In this document: piece by piece, positions 53,147 to 63,177 of the stretch
Position numbering within the stretch: position 1 is the first letter of the stretch
How the letters are laid out: the number at the start of each line of letters is the position of its first letter
Origin: Oceanobacillus sp. J11TS1
Lineage (GTDB): Bacteria > Bacillota > Bacilli > Bacillales > Amphibacillaceae
Assembly (NCBI RefSeq): GCF_018333215.1
Contig: NZ_BORO01000013.1
Location: 1 to 64,000, forward strand
Direction of reading: 5' to 3'
DNA length: 64,000 bases
Program-made: the position numbers and the translations under genes
The notes under the pieces: generated by a model
What the model was told of the DNA's origin: nothing
The model's database searches: none
The model's input: the letters and a program-made list of their open reading frames with translations, nothing else

Positions 53147-54628
53147 TTAATTACCCCCTGTAGCAAACGTCATAATTTTTTCTTGTGTTGCTTCTTCTTT
53201 GGACAATTCACCAGAAATTTTCCCCTCATGAATAACTAGTATTCTATCGCTCATCCCCAATACTTCAGGTAGATCTGAGGAAACCATAATGATTGCAAGC
53301 CCTCGTTCGGTTAACTCATTCATCAGATTATAAATTTCACGCTTCGCACCAACATCGATCCCTCTTGTAGGCTCGTCCATAATTAAAACCTTAGGAGAAG
53401 TACCAACCCACTTGGCGATTACTACTTTTTGTTGATTTCCGCCTGATAGATTACCAGCCTGTGTTTCCTGAGACTCTGTTTTCACTTTTAGGCGCTCAAC
53501 CATCATTTTTACAAACTGTTTCTCATCCGTTGCTTTCACCATCCCATTTGGGGCAAAACTCTCTAAATTTGTTAGGGCGATATTTTCACGTATTGAAAAA
53601 TCCAGAACTAACCCCTCATCTTTTCTATCCTCTGTAATGAAAGCTAACCCTTGTTTTGCTGCACTTGATGGATTTTTAATAGAAACGGGTTTTCCATCCA
53701 TTATTATTTCTCCACGATCGTAAGGGTCAATCCCGAATAATGCACGCATTATTTCGGTTCGCCCTGCACCCATTAAACCGGATATCCCCAATATTTCTCC
53801 TTCCTTTATAGAAAAGTGGATATCTTCAAAGACGCCTGCTCTCGTTAAACCTTTCACTTCCATAATCGTTTGCCCATATTTAGGATTTCGTTCTGGATAT
53901 CTATCTTCCAATTCACGTCCGACCATTTGTTTCACGATTTCATCAAAGGAAGTATCTTTAATAAACGAGGTTGCCACGGACACCCCATCACGCATGACTG
54001 TAATGCGATCACATATTTCAAAGATTTCTTCCATTCGATGAGAAATATAAACAAGGGAAACTCCGGTTGCCGTAAGTTCCTTCATGATTTGGAACAACAT
54101 TCTAATTTCTCTATCCGTTAAAGCTGCGGTAGGTTCATCCATAATAATTACTTCTGCATCAAGCATTAGCGCTTTTGCGATTTCAATCATTTGTTGCTCC
54201 CCGACAGAACACTTTCCAGCTTCCTTATTTAATGGAATGGAAATATTCAACCTTTTGAATACGTCATTAGCTAACGCTTTCATTTCTTTCTCTTTTAATA
54301 CACCTAGTGCATTCCTTTTCTCTCTTCCAATAAATAAGTTCTCCAAAACAGTCATTTGTGGCCAAATATTTAACTCCTGCCTAATAAAAGCAAGACCAGC
54401 TTCCTCTGCTTCTTTAGAATCGGCAAACACCGTTTCCTTTTCATTTATCGTAATCTTTCCTTGGTCCTGATGGAAAAGCCCCGTTAAAATATTCATTAAC
54501 GTCGACTTCCCTGCACCATTTTCACCCATCAGCGCATGAATTTCCCCAGGCTCTAATTCAAAATTTACTCCCTCAAGAACCTTATTTGCACCAAAGGCCT
54601 TGTGAATATTTTCCATCAAAATTCTCAC
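53147..54628 (-). CDS. rbsA: Ribose ABC transporter, double ATP-binding protein
   Basis: 493 residues from a GTG 6 bases after GGGGTG, the same length as B. subtilis RbsA; an ATG 6 bases upstream and a much longer frame lack a correctly spaced ribosome site. Two ABC domains: GENGAGKST and CSVGEQQMIEIAKAL in the first, a degenerate Walker A with GLMGAGRTE and NLSGGNQQKVVIAKW in the second. It energises ribose import. Confidence 0.93.
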   Translation of the reverse strand: MRILMENIHKAFGANKVLEGVNFELEPGEIHALMGENGAGKSTLMNILTGLFHQDQGKITINEKETVFADSKEAEEAGLAFIRQELNIWPQMTVLENLFIGREKRNALGVLKEKEMKALANDVFKRLNISIPLNKEAGKCSVGEQQMIEIAKALMLDAEVIIMDEPTAALTDREIRMLFQIMKELTATGVSLVYISHRMEEIFEICDRITVMRDGVSVATSFIKDTSFDEIVKQMVGRELEDRYPERNPKYGQTIMEVKGLTRAGVFEDIHFSIKEGEILGISGLMGAGRTEIMRALFGIDPYDRGEIIMDGKPVSIKNPSSAAKQGLAFITEDRKDEGLVLDFSIRENIALTNLESFAPNGMVKATDEKQFVKMMVERLKVKTESQETQAGNLSGGNQQKVVIAKWVGTSPKVLIMDEPTRGIDVGAKREIYNLMNELTERGLAIIMVSSDLPEVLGMSDRILVIHEGKISGELSKEEATQEKIMTFATGGN

Positions 54629-54713
54629 ATCCATCACCCCTCTTTTATAGTGAATTTGGCTTCTACTATTAGACTTTTCAAAGTTTAGGAGAAAATCTTT
54701 ACTCTCCTGTCTA

Positions 54714-55109
54714 CTAAAAAAAGACACCAGCCTGCAAGATACAATTAGAATAGGCTGTCGTTTCTCCTGTTCGAATGATCGCCTTCGCATTTGCTGTCAA
54801 TTGTTTAAACTGTTCATGTTTTACATATTCTATTATTTCCGGATCAAATGATTTTTCTATAAATTCATATTGATTCCAGTTAGCCTCTTTTATTTCTGAT
54901 GCAATTGTCACCTTTTCAATAACCATGTCATCCGAAACAGCTTCTACCACTTCTTGAAAAGATGGAGTACCTGGTGTTAGTGCTAGGTCTATTTTTAATA
55001 CGCCGTCAGGAACAGGTAGACCTGCATCGCCTATTACAATCGTCTCTGTATGACCTAAATCCGCTAATATCTTTGCTATATGACTATTTAAAATGCCATT
55101 CTTTTTCAT
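54714..55109 (-). CDS. rbsD: D-ribose pyranase
   Basis: 131 residues. The catalytic His lies in [16 protein letters not shown] (His20) and the substrate residues in PVPDGV follow. It interconverts pyranose and furanose ribose ahead of the kinase. 2 bases after rbsK. Confidence 0.94.
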   Translation of the reverse strand: MKKNGILNSHIAKILADLGHTETIVIGDAGLPVPDGVLKIDLALTPGTPSFQEVVEAVSDDMVIEKVTIASEIKEANWNQYEFIEKSFDPEIIEYVKHEQFKQLTANAKAIIRTGETTAYSNCILQAGVFF

Positions 55110-55111
55110 GC

Positions 55112-55990
55112 TTATAAACTTCCTTCCACTTCTTTTCTTGTTGGCATACCGCCTTGCGCCCCAAACTTCGTAATAGAAATGGATGCGGCACGATTCGCAA
55201 ATTGTATGGCCTCTTTTATTGCCTTTCCTTCTGCAATAGCAACTGCAAAAGCTGCATTAAATGTATCCCCAGCTCCCGTAGTATCCATGGCTTCCACAAC
55301 ATAAGAAGGAACCACTTCTTCGCATTCCCCATTGAAATAACGAACTCCATTTTTCCCTTCTGTTATCAATAATTTATTAGGATAACGGGTAAGTACTTCG
55401 GAACGATTCTCTTCACCAAACATAACTGTAAACTCATGCTCATTTGGAGTAAGATACGTTGCAGATTCAATAACGTTATCACTTATTTCCCTTGCAGGTG
55501 CAGGATTCAGTAACCATTTTTTATTAAATTGTTTGCAGAAATCTGCAATATATTCGACTGTTTCCTCTGGGATTTCTTGCTGAACTAGGATCATATCTGC
55601 GTCCTTAAGAATCGAATCAGCCTTTTCTACGTACGTCGGGGTGACCTCGTCATTTGCACCTTTTACCACGATAATGCTGTTATCTCCTTCAGCAATCGTG
55701 ATATGTGCGGTACCAGAAGATACATGTGGAACGGGTTCCACACAGTTTACAGAAACACCATTTTTCTTTAAATTTTCGAGTATTTCTTTACCAAATGCAT
55801 CCTTTCCAATTCGGCCAACCATGGATGCAGTAGCACCTAGTCTCGCCGCTGCTACTGCTTGATTGGCCCCTTTTCCTCCAGGCACAGTCTGAAATGACTT
55901 TCCGATTAACGTTTCTCCGGCTTTTGGCCTTTTTCCAGCTGTAACAACTAAATCCATGGAAGAACTTCCTACCACTACAATATTTACCAT
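55112..55990 (-). CDS. rbsK: Ribokinase
   Basis: 292 residues, PfkB family. [16 protein letters not shown] at 38-53 binds ribose, and [16 protein letters not shown] near 240 contains the catalytic Asp and anion hole. Phosphorylates ribose at O5. 1 base after rbsR. Confidence 0.95.
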   Translation of the reverse strand: MVNIVVVGSSSMDLVVTAGKRPKAGETLIGKSFQTVPGGKGANQAVAAARLGATASMVGRIGKDAFGKEILENLKKNGVSVNCVEPVPHVSSGTAHITIAEGDNSIIVVKGANDEVTPTYVEKADSILKDADMILVQQEIPEETVEYIADFCKQFNKKWLLNPAPAREISDNVIESATYLTPNEHEFTVMFGEENRSEVLTRYPNKLLITEGKNGVRYFNGECEEVVPSYVVEAMDTTGAGDTFNAAFAVAIAEGKAIKEAIQFANRAASISITKFGAQGGMPTRKEVEGSL

Positions 55991-55991
55991 C

Positions 55992-56975
55992 TTAATCTCC
56001 TACCTTTCTCGTAGACTCTCTTTCTATAAATTGAACAGGTAATTTACAATGTATATCTCGTAAAACTTCCCCATTTACTTTATTAATTATAATTTCCGCA
56101 GCCTTAGCCCCCATCTCATATGCGGGCTGACGAATCGTTGATAATCCCGGATAAACAATTTCACATATAGAAATATCATCGAAGCCGATAATTTGAACAT
56201 CTTGAGGTACCCTTCGTCCAGTCCGCTGTGCTTCATTCATGACAGCAACGGCAACGATATCATTACATGCAAGAATTCCATCTGTGTTCGGGTATTTGTC
56301 AAACAATGTTTTCACCGATTTGCTCGCCCCTTGAAAAGTAAGCTTGGAATCGAATATATTTATCTTCACATCCACTTGCCTTAGCGTTTGAAAGGAAGAA
56401 ACAAACCGCTCATAAACAGGCTTCACTTCTACAGGGCCCCTTATAATCGTAATTTCCTTACTTCCAAGTTCTAATATTTTCCGAGCAGCTAACTTGCCCC
56501 CTTCAAACTGGTCTGCATACACAGCAGGCAAACTCTCTATCGTTCGATCTAGCAAAACTACCGGTATATTTAAATCTTTAAGCATGTCACTATGAGCTTC
56601 ATTGACGGAAGCTATAATACCGACGACATTATGTTGGATAAACGTATCGAGATAATCGATTTCCTGTTCGAGGTGCTCATCACTATTACCAATAATCAAA
56701 CGATACCCTGCCTCCCGAAGATGATCCTCTACTCCCCTAGCTAACGCTGGAAAGAATGGATTAGTTATATCCGGAAGTATCAAACCTATCAATTTTGACT
56801 TTTGTTTAAATAAAGACCTAGCCACTTCATTCGGTTTATAATTTAATTTATGAATCGCATCTAATACCGCTTTTCTCGTATCTTCATGTGCATAGCCACT
56901 ATTATTAATTACCCTCGATACAGTAGCAGCTGAAACCCCAGCCTTCTTTGCCACGTCACGAATCGTTATCGCCAT
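55992..56975 (-). CDS. rbsR: Ribose operon repressor, LacI family
   Basis: 327 residues. LacI helix-turn-helix VAKKAGVSAATVSRVINNS at 8-26, then a ribose-class ligand domain. ATG after TGGAGGTAG. It is the first gene of rbsRKDACB, as in B. subtilis, and should bind the palindrome upstream of its own start. Confidence 0.93.
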   Translation of the reverse strand: MAITIRDVAKKAGVSAATVSRVINNSGYAHEDTRKAVLDAIHKLNYKPNEVARSLFKQKSKLIGLILPDITNPFFPALARGVEDHLREAGYRLIIGNSDEHLEQEIDYLDTFIQHNVVGIIASVNEAHSDMLKDLNIPVVLLDRTIESLPAVYADQFEGGKLAARKILELGSKEITIIRGPVEVKPVYERFVSSFQTLRQVDVKINIFDSKLTFQGASKSVKTLFDKYPNTDGILACNDIVAVAVMNEAQRTGRRVPQDVQIIGFDDISICEIVYPGLSTIRQPAYEMGAKAAEIIINKVNGEVLRDIHCKLPVQFIERESTRKVGD

Positions 56976-56992
56976 AACATTCTACCTCCAAC

Positions 56993-57006
56993 TGGAACCG
57001 GTTACA
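56993..57006. promoter_or_regulatory. RbsR-type operator
   Basis: TGGAACCGGTTACA is a near-palindrome centred on ACCGGT, as expected for a LacI-family site, 18 bases before rbsR and just after its promoter. Confidence 0.65.
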
Positions 57007-57011
57007 CATTT

Positions 57012-57040
57012 ATGTTAACACCTTCGTTTTAATTTGTCGA
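57012..57040 (-). promoter_or_regulatory. rbs operon promoter
   Basis: TCGACA (57035-57040) and TAACAT (57012-57017), 17-base spacer, on the minus strand. Confidence 0.5.
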
Positions 57041-57111
57041 GAAGTGTAGGTGAAAATTTAAGAAAGGGGACACAAGTTCCTTGGGCCTTATGAATGCTTG
57101 GATAATGGGAA

Positions 57112-57246
57112 TCAAGAGCGGGTTATTAGAACTTTTGTCTCTGCTTCATCATCCCAAGTAGTTGAAGCTAATTCTATAAGAATACCATATATTACCTCTA
57201 TTTCTTTGAACTCCGCAACTGTTTCTTCGTTTGTTATGTCAGACAT
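57112..57246 (-). pseudogene. Small protein-like frame or remnant
   Basis: 44 codons on the minus strand begin MSDITNEETVAEFKEIEV and end TKVLITRS. Acidic and protein-like, but with no ribosome site. Its first bases adjoin a stop 9 codons upstream, and a degenerate repeat lies at its 3' end. Probably gene debris. Confidence 0.3.
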
Positions 57247-57346
57247 AACTTTTATAACGTATACAGAAATTCATTCAACCATTAGTATTATCTAAAGGTT
57301 ACTAGATAGTCAACTTTATCTCTAAACACATTAAAAAAACGGAAAA

Positions 57347-57399
57347 TTACATACTATTTACATTCTATTCACCCTCAGTTAAAGTTCTCCACTTACAAT
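57347..57399 (+). promoter_or_regulatory. Pho-box-like repeats and -10 upstream of phoA
   Basis: TTACAT occurs at 57347 and 57358 and weaker copies (TCACCC at 57369, TTAAAG at 57379) continue the 11-base spacing typical of PhoP binding sites. A -10 TACAAT lies at 57394-57399, 35 bases before the phoA start. Induction on phosphate starvation is expected. Confidence 0.6.
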
Positions 57400-57433
57400 C
57401 AAGTTAGGTTCAAATTTAAAGGAGGATGATGGA

Positions 57434-58801
57434 ATGATAAGAAAGCTTGGAGTTGCAGCGTTGAGTGCAGGGCTGATTTTTTCAGGGATTAGTACCACAA
57501 CGGCAAGTGCAGATGGAAAAAAACAGGTGGTTAACAGCGAGGCCAATGGAGACAAAGCGAAAAATATTATCCACATGATTCCAGATGGTTTTAACGATGA
57601 TTATGCAACGAATTATCGGCATTTTAAGGGAGAGGCAGCAGTGTGGGACCATCATTTTAAAGGTGTGTATTCCACCTATTCCGCCGACTCCAATATTACA
57701 GACTCTGCAGCAGCTGCTACAGCAATGGCAACAGGAGTAAAAACGAATAATGGCATGATCGGAATGAATCCAGAAGGGAAACCGCAGCAGACCATCCTGG
57801 AAGCCTCACAGAATCAAGATATGTCAACAGGACTTGTTGCCACTTCTACTATCACACATGCAACTCCAGCGGCTTTTGGTGCTCACGTAGACGATCGGAA
57901 CAACGAAACAGAAATTGCCAGGCAATTAATAGACAACGAGATTGATGTTTTACTAGGCGGCGGTAAAAATAATTTCCTTCAAGAATCAGCAGGTGGAAAC
58001 CAAAAAGAAGTCAATGTACTTCAGCAAGCAGAAGAACAGGGGTATCAGCTTGTAGAAAATCGCAATCAACTGTTGGAAGCAAATATCGACTTAGACAAGA
58101 AAAATTTGTTAGGACTATTCGCTGATGATGCGTTGTCGCCAGAATTACACCGGAATTCAGAGGAAGAGCCAAGTCTTGCTGAAATGACGAAAACTGCTAT
58201 TGATACACTAAAAAAAGATGAAGACGGCTTTTTCCTTATGGTAGAAGGGAGCCAGATTGACTGGGCAGGTCACGCTAATGATGCAGCATGGGCGATGACA
58301 GATGTAGGCGCTTTCGAAGAAGCAGTCCAAGTAGCGATTGCTTTCGCTGAAGAGGAAGGTAATACGCTGGTCGTTGTCGGAGGAGACCATGAAACAGGCG
58401 GCATGACTGTAGGCGCCAACGGTTCAGACTCTGCAAACCCTGAACTGCTACATGGTGTAACGGCAACTGGCGAAAATATAGCGGCAGAACTAAATGAAAA
58501 TCGCACCAATGCTGGTGAAGTCCTAAAAAAACATACGGATATGGAATTATCAGAAGAAGAAATTCAATCCATTCAAGAAGCCGAAGATCCTATCACAGCA
58601 ATTAATACTATTATAAGTACGAAAACCAATATCGGATGGACAAGTACAAATCATACAGGAGTGGACATTCCAGTCTACGCATATGGCCCAGGAGCTGATA
58701 ATTTTTCAGGGTTCCATGATAATACGGATTTGCCAAAAATTATTGCTGAAACAGCTGGAATTGAATTAGGCGGAGAAGTGAGCCACAATCAGCAAAAATA
58801 A
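57434..58801 (+). CDS. phoA: Alkaline phosphatase, PhoA family
   Basis: 455 residues, ATG after AAAGGAGGATGATGGA. Sec signal peptide 1-26 (cleavage after TASA). Metal ligand Asp51 in MIPDGF, nucleophile Ser91 in TDSAAAATAMATG, then VGGDHETGG near 316 with further metal ligands and a His in TSTNHTG near 410. A secreted, non-specific phosphomonoesterase. The upstream Pho-box-like repeats suggest PhoPR control. Confidence 0.92.
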   Translation: MIRKLGVAALSAGLIFSGISTTTASADGKKQVVNSEANGDKAKNIIHMIPDGFNDDYATNYRHFKGEAAVWDHHFKGVYSTYSADSNITDSAAAATAMATGVKTNNGMIGMNPEGKPQQTILEASQNQDMSTGLVATSTITHATPAAFGAHVDDRNNETEIARQLIDNEIDVLLGGGKNNFLQESAGGNQKEVNVLQQAEEQGYQLVENRNQLLEANIDLDKKNLLGLFADDALSPELHRNSEEEPSLAEMTKTAIDTLKKDEDGFFLMVEGSQIDWAGHANDAAWAMTDVGAFEEAVQVAIAFAEEEGNTLVVVGGDHETGGMTVGANGSDSANPELLHGVTATGENIAAELNENRTNAGEVLKKHTDMELSEEEIQSIQEAEDPITAINTIISTKTNIGWTSTNHTGVDIPVYAYGPGADNFSGFHDNTDLPKIIAETAGIELGGEVSHNQQK

Positions 58802-58860
58802 ACCTTATCATCTGTAAAATCGGGTACACTACTTGAAATTGGGCTGAAATATACAACTAT

Positions 58861-58916
58861 AATCCCTGTGAAAACGAGCGTTTTATAAACATTCGGTTTT
58901 TCACAGGGATTTTTTA
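58861..58916. terminator. Bidirectional terminator between phoA and the oxidase operon
   Basis: AATCCCTGTGAAAA (58861-58874) pairs with TTTTTCACAGGGATT (58897-58911), followed by TTTTT. It serves convergent genes on both strands. Confidence 0.85.
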
Positions 58917-59020
58917 ATATCTTACTCATACAAAATCTCGTCTGAAAGAAAGTTGAAAAAGAAAGCAAAGAAAATACCCTTAAATAGGATTTATCTAATT
59001 AATTCAAGTACTTCTTTGGA

Positions 59021-60160
59021 CTATTCCACTCCTTTTAAAATCCTTCCCGGTTCAAGATGGCTAATATTACTTTCGGTTTTTCCGTCAATCATTAACTCGG
59101 CAATAATTTTTCCTATTACAGGCGATAGCTTAAATCCGTGTCCAGAGAAACCACTTGCTACAAAAACATTCTTCCAGTCTGGTAATTCTCCTAATAATGC
59201 ATGGTCATCAGGCGTATATGCATCCATATATGCACTTGCTCTAACAGGATCAGGAAATAGAGCAGGCAATAGCGTTTCTACTGCTTCACTAATTCTTTCT
59301 AACTCTTTAGGATAAACATCCCTATATAATTCTTCAGGATCTTCAATAGCTAAAGGGTCTTTTGTATAAGAGGCTTTAACCATTGACCCATCCAAAGTAG
59401 GTACTCCTGTAAGTCTAAAATCCCCTCGCATTCTAGCAAAAATAGGAAGCCTATCTGCCCCTGTATCAGCAAGGTTTTTAGGCGCAAACCATGTTAATAA
59501 TAACCTTCTTGGTATCAATTGTTCCTGTAATTCTGGCATCAATTTCGAGGTCCATGCACCTGTGGAAATGAGCACTTTTCCAACCTTGTATTTTTTTCCG
59601 TCGTCAGTGATAATCCTCACCCCGCCGCTTTCAGGGGTAAGATTATCCACCTTCGTATATCTCTTAATGTTAGCACCGTGCGCCATTGCCAAATGAGATG
59701 CAGATACTACTGCCATTTCCGGTCGGATGAAGCCTGCCTCTTTATCTAACACTACCAAATCGTCATCATAGAATGTAAACTGAGGGTATCTATGCCTAGC
59801 CTGATCTCCTTTTAATATCTCGTGAGGCAGATTAAAATCGGAAATACTTTTTAAAACATTTCTTATTACATCAGAGTCTTCTTCTCCGATCATTAAACCA
59901 CCATTTAAAGTTAGAAGTGAATTTCCACTTTCCTTCTCCAGTTTCCTCCATAATTCTTTTGCCTTCAGGAGCAGCGGTACATATTGAGGACCTTCCATGT
60001 AAGCGGTCCGGAAAAGACGAGACTCACCTCCGGCTGCTGTCCGATCATTTCCAAGTCCAAATTGTTCAAACCCCAAGACCGAAACACCTTTTTTAGCAAG
60101 TTGCCATGCCGCCATACTCCCCATCGTACCAACCCCAATAATACCTACTTCTGCATCCAT
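59021..60160 (-). CDS. Sarcosine-oxidase/N-methyltryptophan-oxidase-like flavoprotein
   Basis: 379 residues, the length of monomeric sarcosine oxidase. FAD-binding GIIGVGTMGSMAAWQLA at 6-22 and the RTAAGGESRLFRTAY region match MSOX/SolA. The cysteine that normally links FAD covalently, four residues before the T-x-TPD segment, is replaced (AYMDAYTPDD), so flavin binding is probably non-covalent and activity may differ. It likely oxidises a secondary amine. Last gene of the operon behind the symporter. Confidence 0.82.
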   Translation of the reverse strand: MDAEVGIIGVGTMGSMAAWQLAKKGVSVLGFEQFGLGNDRTAAGGESRLFRTAYMEGPQYVPLLLKAKELWRKLEKESGNSLLTLNGGLMIGEEDSDVIRNVLKSISDFNLPHEILKGDQARHRYPQFTFYDDDLVVLDKEAGFIRPEMAVVSASHLAMAHGANIKRYTKVDNLTPESGGVRIITDDGKKYKVGKVLISTGAWTSKLMPELQEQLIPRRLLLTWFAPKNLADTGADRLPIFARMRGDFRLTGVPTLDGSMVKASYTKDPLAIEDPEELYRDVYPKELERISEAVETLLPALFPDPVRASAYMDAYTPDDHALLGELPDWKNVFVASGFSGHGFKLSPVIGKIIAELMIDGKTESNISHLEPGRILKGVE

Positions 60161-60273
60161 ATTGATTCCTCCCCGTATCCCTCAAATAATTGTGTTGGAT
60201 ACTATTTTCAAAGAAATAAAATACACAACCTATTTTTAAACAAATTGATATATTCTGAAATCTAAACTTCTAT

Positions 60274-61692
60274 TTATAGACCCGAAACTTTCTTCTCTGT
60301 ATTACTTTCATACCTAAATAGCATACTAATAAGAATAAAACCGACCAAAGAGCTAACAACACCGTACACAGCATATGGAATAGATGTATCAATTATTTGG
60401 GCAACTGCTGCTCCAATTACTCCGAAAAAGATTCCTCCCATCGCTCCTTTTGCGGAAAGAACTTTTCTATGGCGAAGCGCAATCCCTAAGAAAATCGGTA
60501 TAAGCAATCCTGCTGCAGAATAAGCGTAAGTTGCCTGCAACCATCCTAAAGCTCTCGGATAGTACAGTGATAAAACAATAGCCAAAATAACGATTATAAC
60601 AGTGAGTCCCCTGGAAGTTCTAACAAGATCGCGATCCGTTACATCTGGGTTAATATAGGATTTGTAAATATCGTTCGTAATATTTACTACTACAGACTGT
60701 ACAGCACTACTTACTGTAGACATGATTGTAGCAATAATGAATGCTGAGTAGATTGCCAGAAACCATGTTGGAATCTGTGTTAAAAACCACCCCGCTGCAA
60801 GCTCAGAGTTTTCAAGGCCTGGATTTTGTGACAAAATAGAGATCCCCATAAAGGACGCCCATATTCCAGAAATTAATCCAGCAATTGCGGCAATGATAAA
60901 CCCTTGTTTTGCAGTTTTTGCATCCTTTGCTGCATAAATCCTCTGATAAGACATCTGATTCGTAAGCGCTCCTGGAAAAATGGCAAATATCCAAAGTACC
61001 ACAGTCGCCATTCCTATTGCCCCCATTCCTTCAGGAAGTGCTACGAAGTTTTCTGGAACATTAGATACAATGTTCGACCAGCCGCCAGCCATATCCAACA
61101 TATAAATACCGCTTACAATCGAAAGGACCAGTATAAAACAACCAAAGACAAAATCAGTCCATGCTACGGAGGCTAGTCCTCCTGGTAAAACAAATAGTAA
61201 ACTAATTGCAGCAAATATTATTACAAGTAGGGTAAAGGAAATCCCGGTAATTTCTGCAAATAAATTACCAAACGCTACTAACTGCGTGCACAGCCAACCA
61301 AAAGGAACCACAATCGCCAATACAGTAACGGCGCTCATCATTATTTTATGGTCACCATATAGTCGTTTGAAAATATCCGGTAAAGTGGAGAAATTTTGCT
61401 TCTTTAACCAGCCAGCAAGCATGACGAGCAGTATAATACCAACAGAATAAAGCAGATTATACGTAATAGCTGACCATCCTGCACTGTATCCTATACCTAC
61501 GTGGGCAACAAGCACTCCACCTCCCATTCCTGTAGCAAATTGAGTTCCCGCAACAACATATACTGGCAGAGACCTGCCACCCACATTCCAGTTTTCAATT
61601 CCTTTCTGTCTTCTTCCAACAAGAAAGGAGATTAATACTCCAATACCTAAAACAATGACTGAGCTTATCACTATCGCTACTGTAGGACTCAT
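60274..61692 (-). CDS. Sodium:solute symporter, SSS family
   Basis: 472 residues with 12-13 membrane helices. The family signature region GGLASVAWTDFVFGCFILVL near residue 172 is present, as is VGGRSLPVYVVAGTQFATGM near the start. Members import proline, pantothenate, sugars or other solutes with Na+. Its place between amine oxidase genes suggests an amino-acid-like substrate, for example proline, hydroxyproline or a betaine. Confidence 0.85.
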   Translation of the reverse strand: MSPTVAIVISSVIVLGIGVLISFLVGRRQKGIENWNVGGRSLPVYVVAGTQFATGMGGGVLVAHVGIGYSAGWSAITYNLLYSVGIILLVMLAGWLKKQNFSTLPDIFKRLYGDHKIMMSAVTVLAIVVPFGWLCTQLVAFGNLFAEITGISFTLLVIIFAAISLLFVLPGGLASVAWTDFVFGCFILVLSIVSGIYMLDMAGGWSNIVSNVPENFVALPEGMGAIGMATVVLWIFAIFPGALTNQMSYQRIYAAKDAKTAKQGFIIAAIAGLISGIWASFMGISILSQNPGLENSELAAGWFLTQIPTWFLAIYSAFIIATIMSTVSSAVQSVVVNITNDIYKSYINPDVTDRDLVRTSRGLTVIIVILAIVLSLYYPRALGWLQATYAYSAAGLLIPIFLGIALRHRKVLSAKGAMGGIFFGVIGAAVAQIIDTSIPYAVYGVVSSLVGFILISMLFRYESNTEKKVSGL

Positions 61693-61766
61693 TATTTTCC
61701 TCCCTCTATATACTGTCTCTTTCGTTTTCTCAAGGCTAACGTTTTCCCCTAATAAAAATAATCCAT

Positions 61767-62855
61767 TTACCTACTCTGTATTCCGTTAAATCTTTCCAGA
61801 CTGAAGCGTGAAAGATTGATGGATGTTTCCCCTTCTGTCAGCAATTCCGTCATTAAGGTTCCTATGAGCGGGGACAAGGTTATACCACTATGCATTGCTA
61901 TTACATAGGCACCTTCCATTCCAGGAACTTCATCTAGAATCGGGAAACCGTCCTCCGGCATTACCCGAATACCTGAAAAACAACGGACAATGTTTGCCTT
62001 GGAAAGCGCAGGAATAAAATCGATTGCCATTCTTGCCGTTTGTTGCATCACATCCAATGTTGATCTTCTATCATAACCCACCTCCTCTTTGGAATAACCG
62101 ATTAGGACTTCCCCGTTATCTGCCTGGCGAATCCCACCGATTGTATATTTTAGAAACGGTTGCAGCGGTTCTGTTACTAGAATTTGTCCCCGAACTTGCT
62201 TCACTGGCATGTCCATACCGAGCATTTTCCCTAACTCCTTTGACCACGGTCCGCCTGCCAGGACTATTTTTTTGGAACGAAAGCTGCCTTTCTGTGTTTT
62301 TACCTGAAATATATCACCTGATTTTTCAATATCATTTACTGGATTGTAGAAAGAACAGTGTACCCCGTTTTTTCTTGCAGCTTTTACGTATAATTCAACA
62401 AGCCTAAATGGATTTACATTTCCATCTATTTTGCTGAATGTAGCCCCTGCTATCTCGGGGGAGAGGCTTGGCTCTTTTTCCAGAACCTCCTCCCGATTTA
62501 AAACTTCTATTTCAATACCGACTTCTGCCTGTTTTTCAGCAAGTCTTAGAGCAGATTCTCTTTCTGCTTCGTTGAAAAAAGGAGCTATTCCTCCAGTTCT
62601 TTTATACTCCACATCCCCAATTTTTTTCTCTAGAAACGGATATAATTCAGCACTCAACATACTTAACTCCCCATACCAGGAAGGCGTCTTACTGTGTACC
62701 CATACCCATGCCTGCGTAGAACCAGATGTACCAGATAACGGAAACCCCTTATCTATTAAAAGAACTTCATGTTTTTTACTCTCTGAAAGGTGATAAGCAA
62801 CACTGCTTCCAATTACCCCGCTGCCAACAACGATTACATCAAATAAATTATCCAT
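61767..62855 (-). CDS. HcnC/D-amino-acid-oxidase-like FAD subunit
   Basis: 362 residues from the ATG 9 bases after GGTGA; its A-TG lies 2 bases past the stop of the 2Fe-2S gene. FAD motif VIVVGSGVIGSSVAYHLS near the N-terminus and a DAO-type fold with GIRVMPEDGFPILDE near the C-terminus. This is the catalytic, amine-oxidising subunit in HcnABC, opine oxidase and D-hydroxyproline dehydrogenase complexes. Substrate unassigned. Confidence 0.82.
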   Translation of the reverse strand: MDNLFDVIVVGSGVIGSSVAYHLSESKKHEVLLIDKGFPLSGTSGSTQAWVWVHSKTPSWYGELSMLSAELYPFLEKKIGDVEYKRTGGIAPFFNEAERESALRLAEKQAEVGIEIEVLNREEVLEKEPSLSPEIAGATFSKIDGNVNPFRLVELYVKAARKNGVHCSFYNPVNDIEKSGDIFQVKTQKGSFRSKKIVLAGGPWSKELGKMLGMDMPVKQVRGQILVTEPLQPFLKYTIGGIRQADNGEVLIGYSKEEVGYDRRSTLDVMQQTARMAIDFIPALSKANIVRCFSGIRVMPEDGFPILDEVPGMEGAYVIAMHSGITLSPLIGTLMTELLTEGETSINLSRFSLERFNGIQSR

Positions 62856-62856
62856 T

Positions 62857-63177
62857 TTATGATTCACCATCTTCCACTGATTCACCAAATACCGATACCA
62901 CATTACTGCCTTCACTATCTTGCGCAAGCGTACTCATCCTCACCATTTTCAAGGGCATCCGCAGTCTTGGCAGGCTCACTTCATTCAAAGGCATACCTGT
63001 ATATTCAGCGATAATTTCATTTACTGGATAAAAACACGTTTTTGATTGACAAGGTCCCATCCCGCATCTAGTAAGACGTTTAATATCGTCAAATGTTTCT
63101 GCTCCATTTTTAATGGCGGTCTCGATTTCATCTATATTGATTTCTTCACACCGGCAAACAATCGTTGATTTATCCAT
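62857..63177 (-). CDS. BFD-like 2Fe-2S subunit (HcnA type)
   Basis: 106 residues. Four cysteines in IVCRCEE (Cys8, Cys10) and RCGMGPCQSKTC (Cys38, Cys43 and Cys48 in the region) bind a 2Fe-2S cluster. It overlaps the FAD subunit upstream by 8 bases. The protein passes electrons between the two flavoprotein subunits in HcnABC-like complexes. Confidence 0.82.
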   Translation of the reverse strand: MDKSTIVCRCEEINIDEIETAIKNGAETFDDIKRLTRCGMGPCQSKTCFYPVNEIIAEYTGMPLNEVSLPRLRMPLKMVRMSTLAQDSEGSNVVSVFGESVEDGES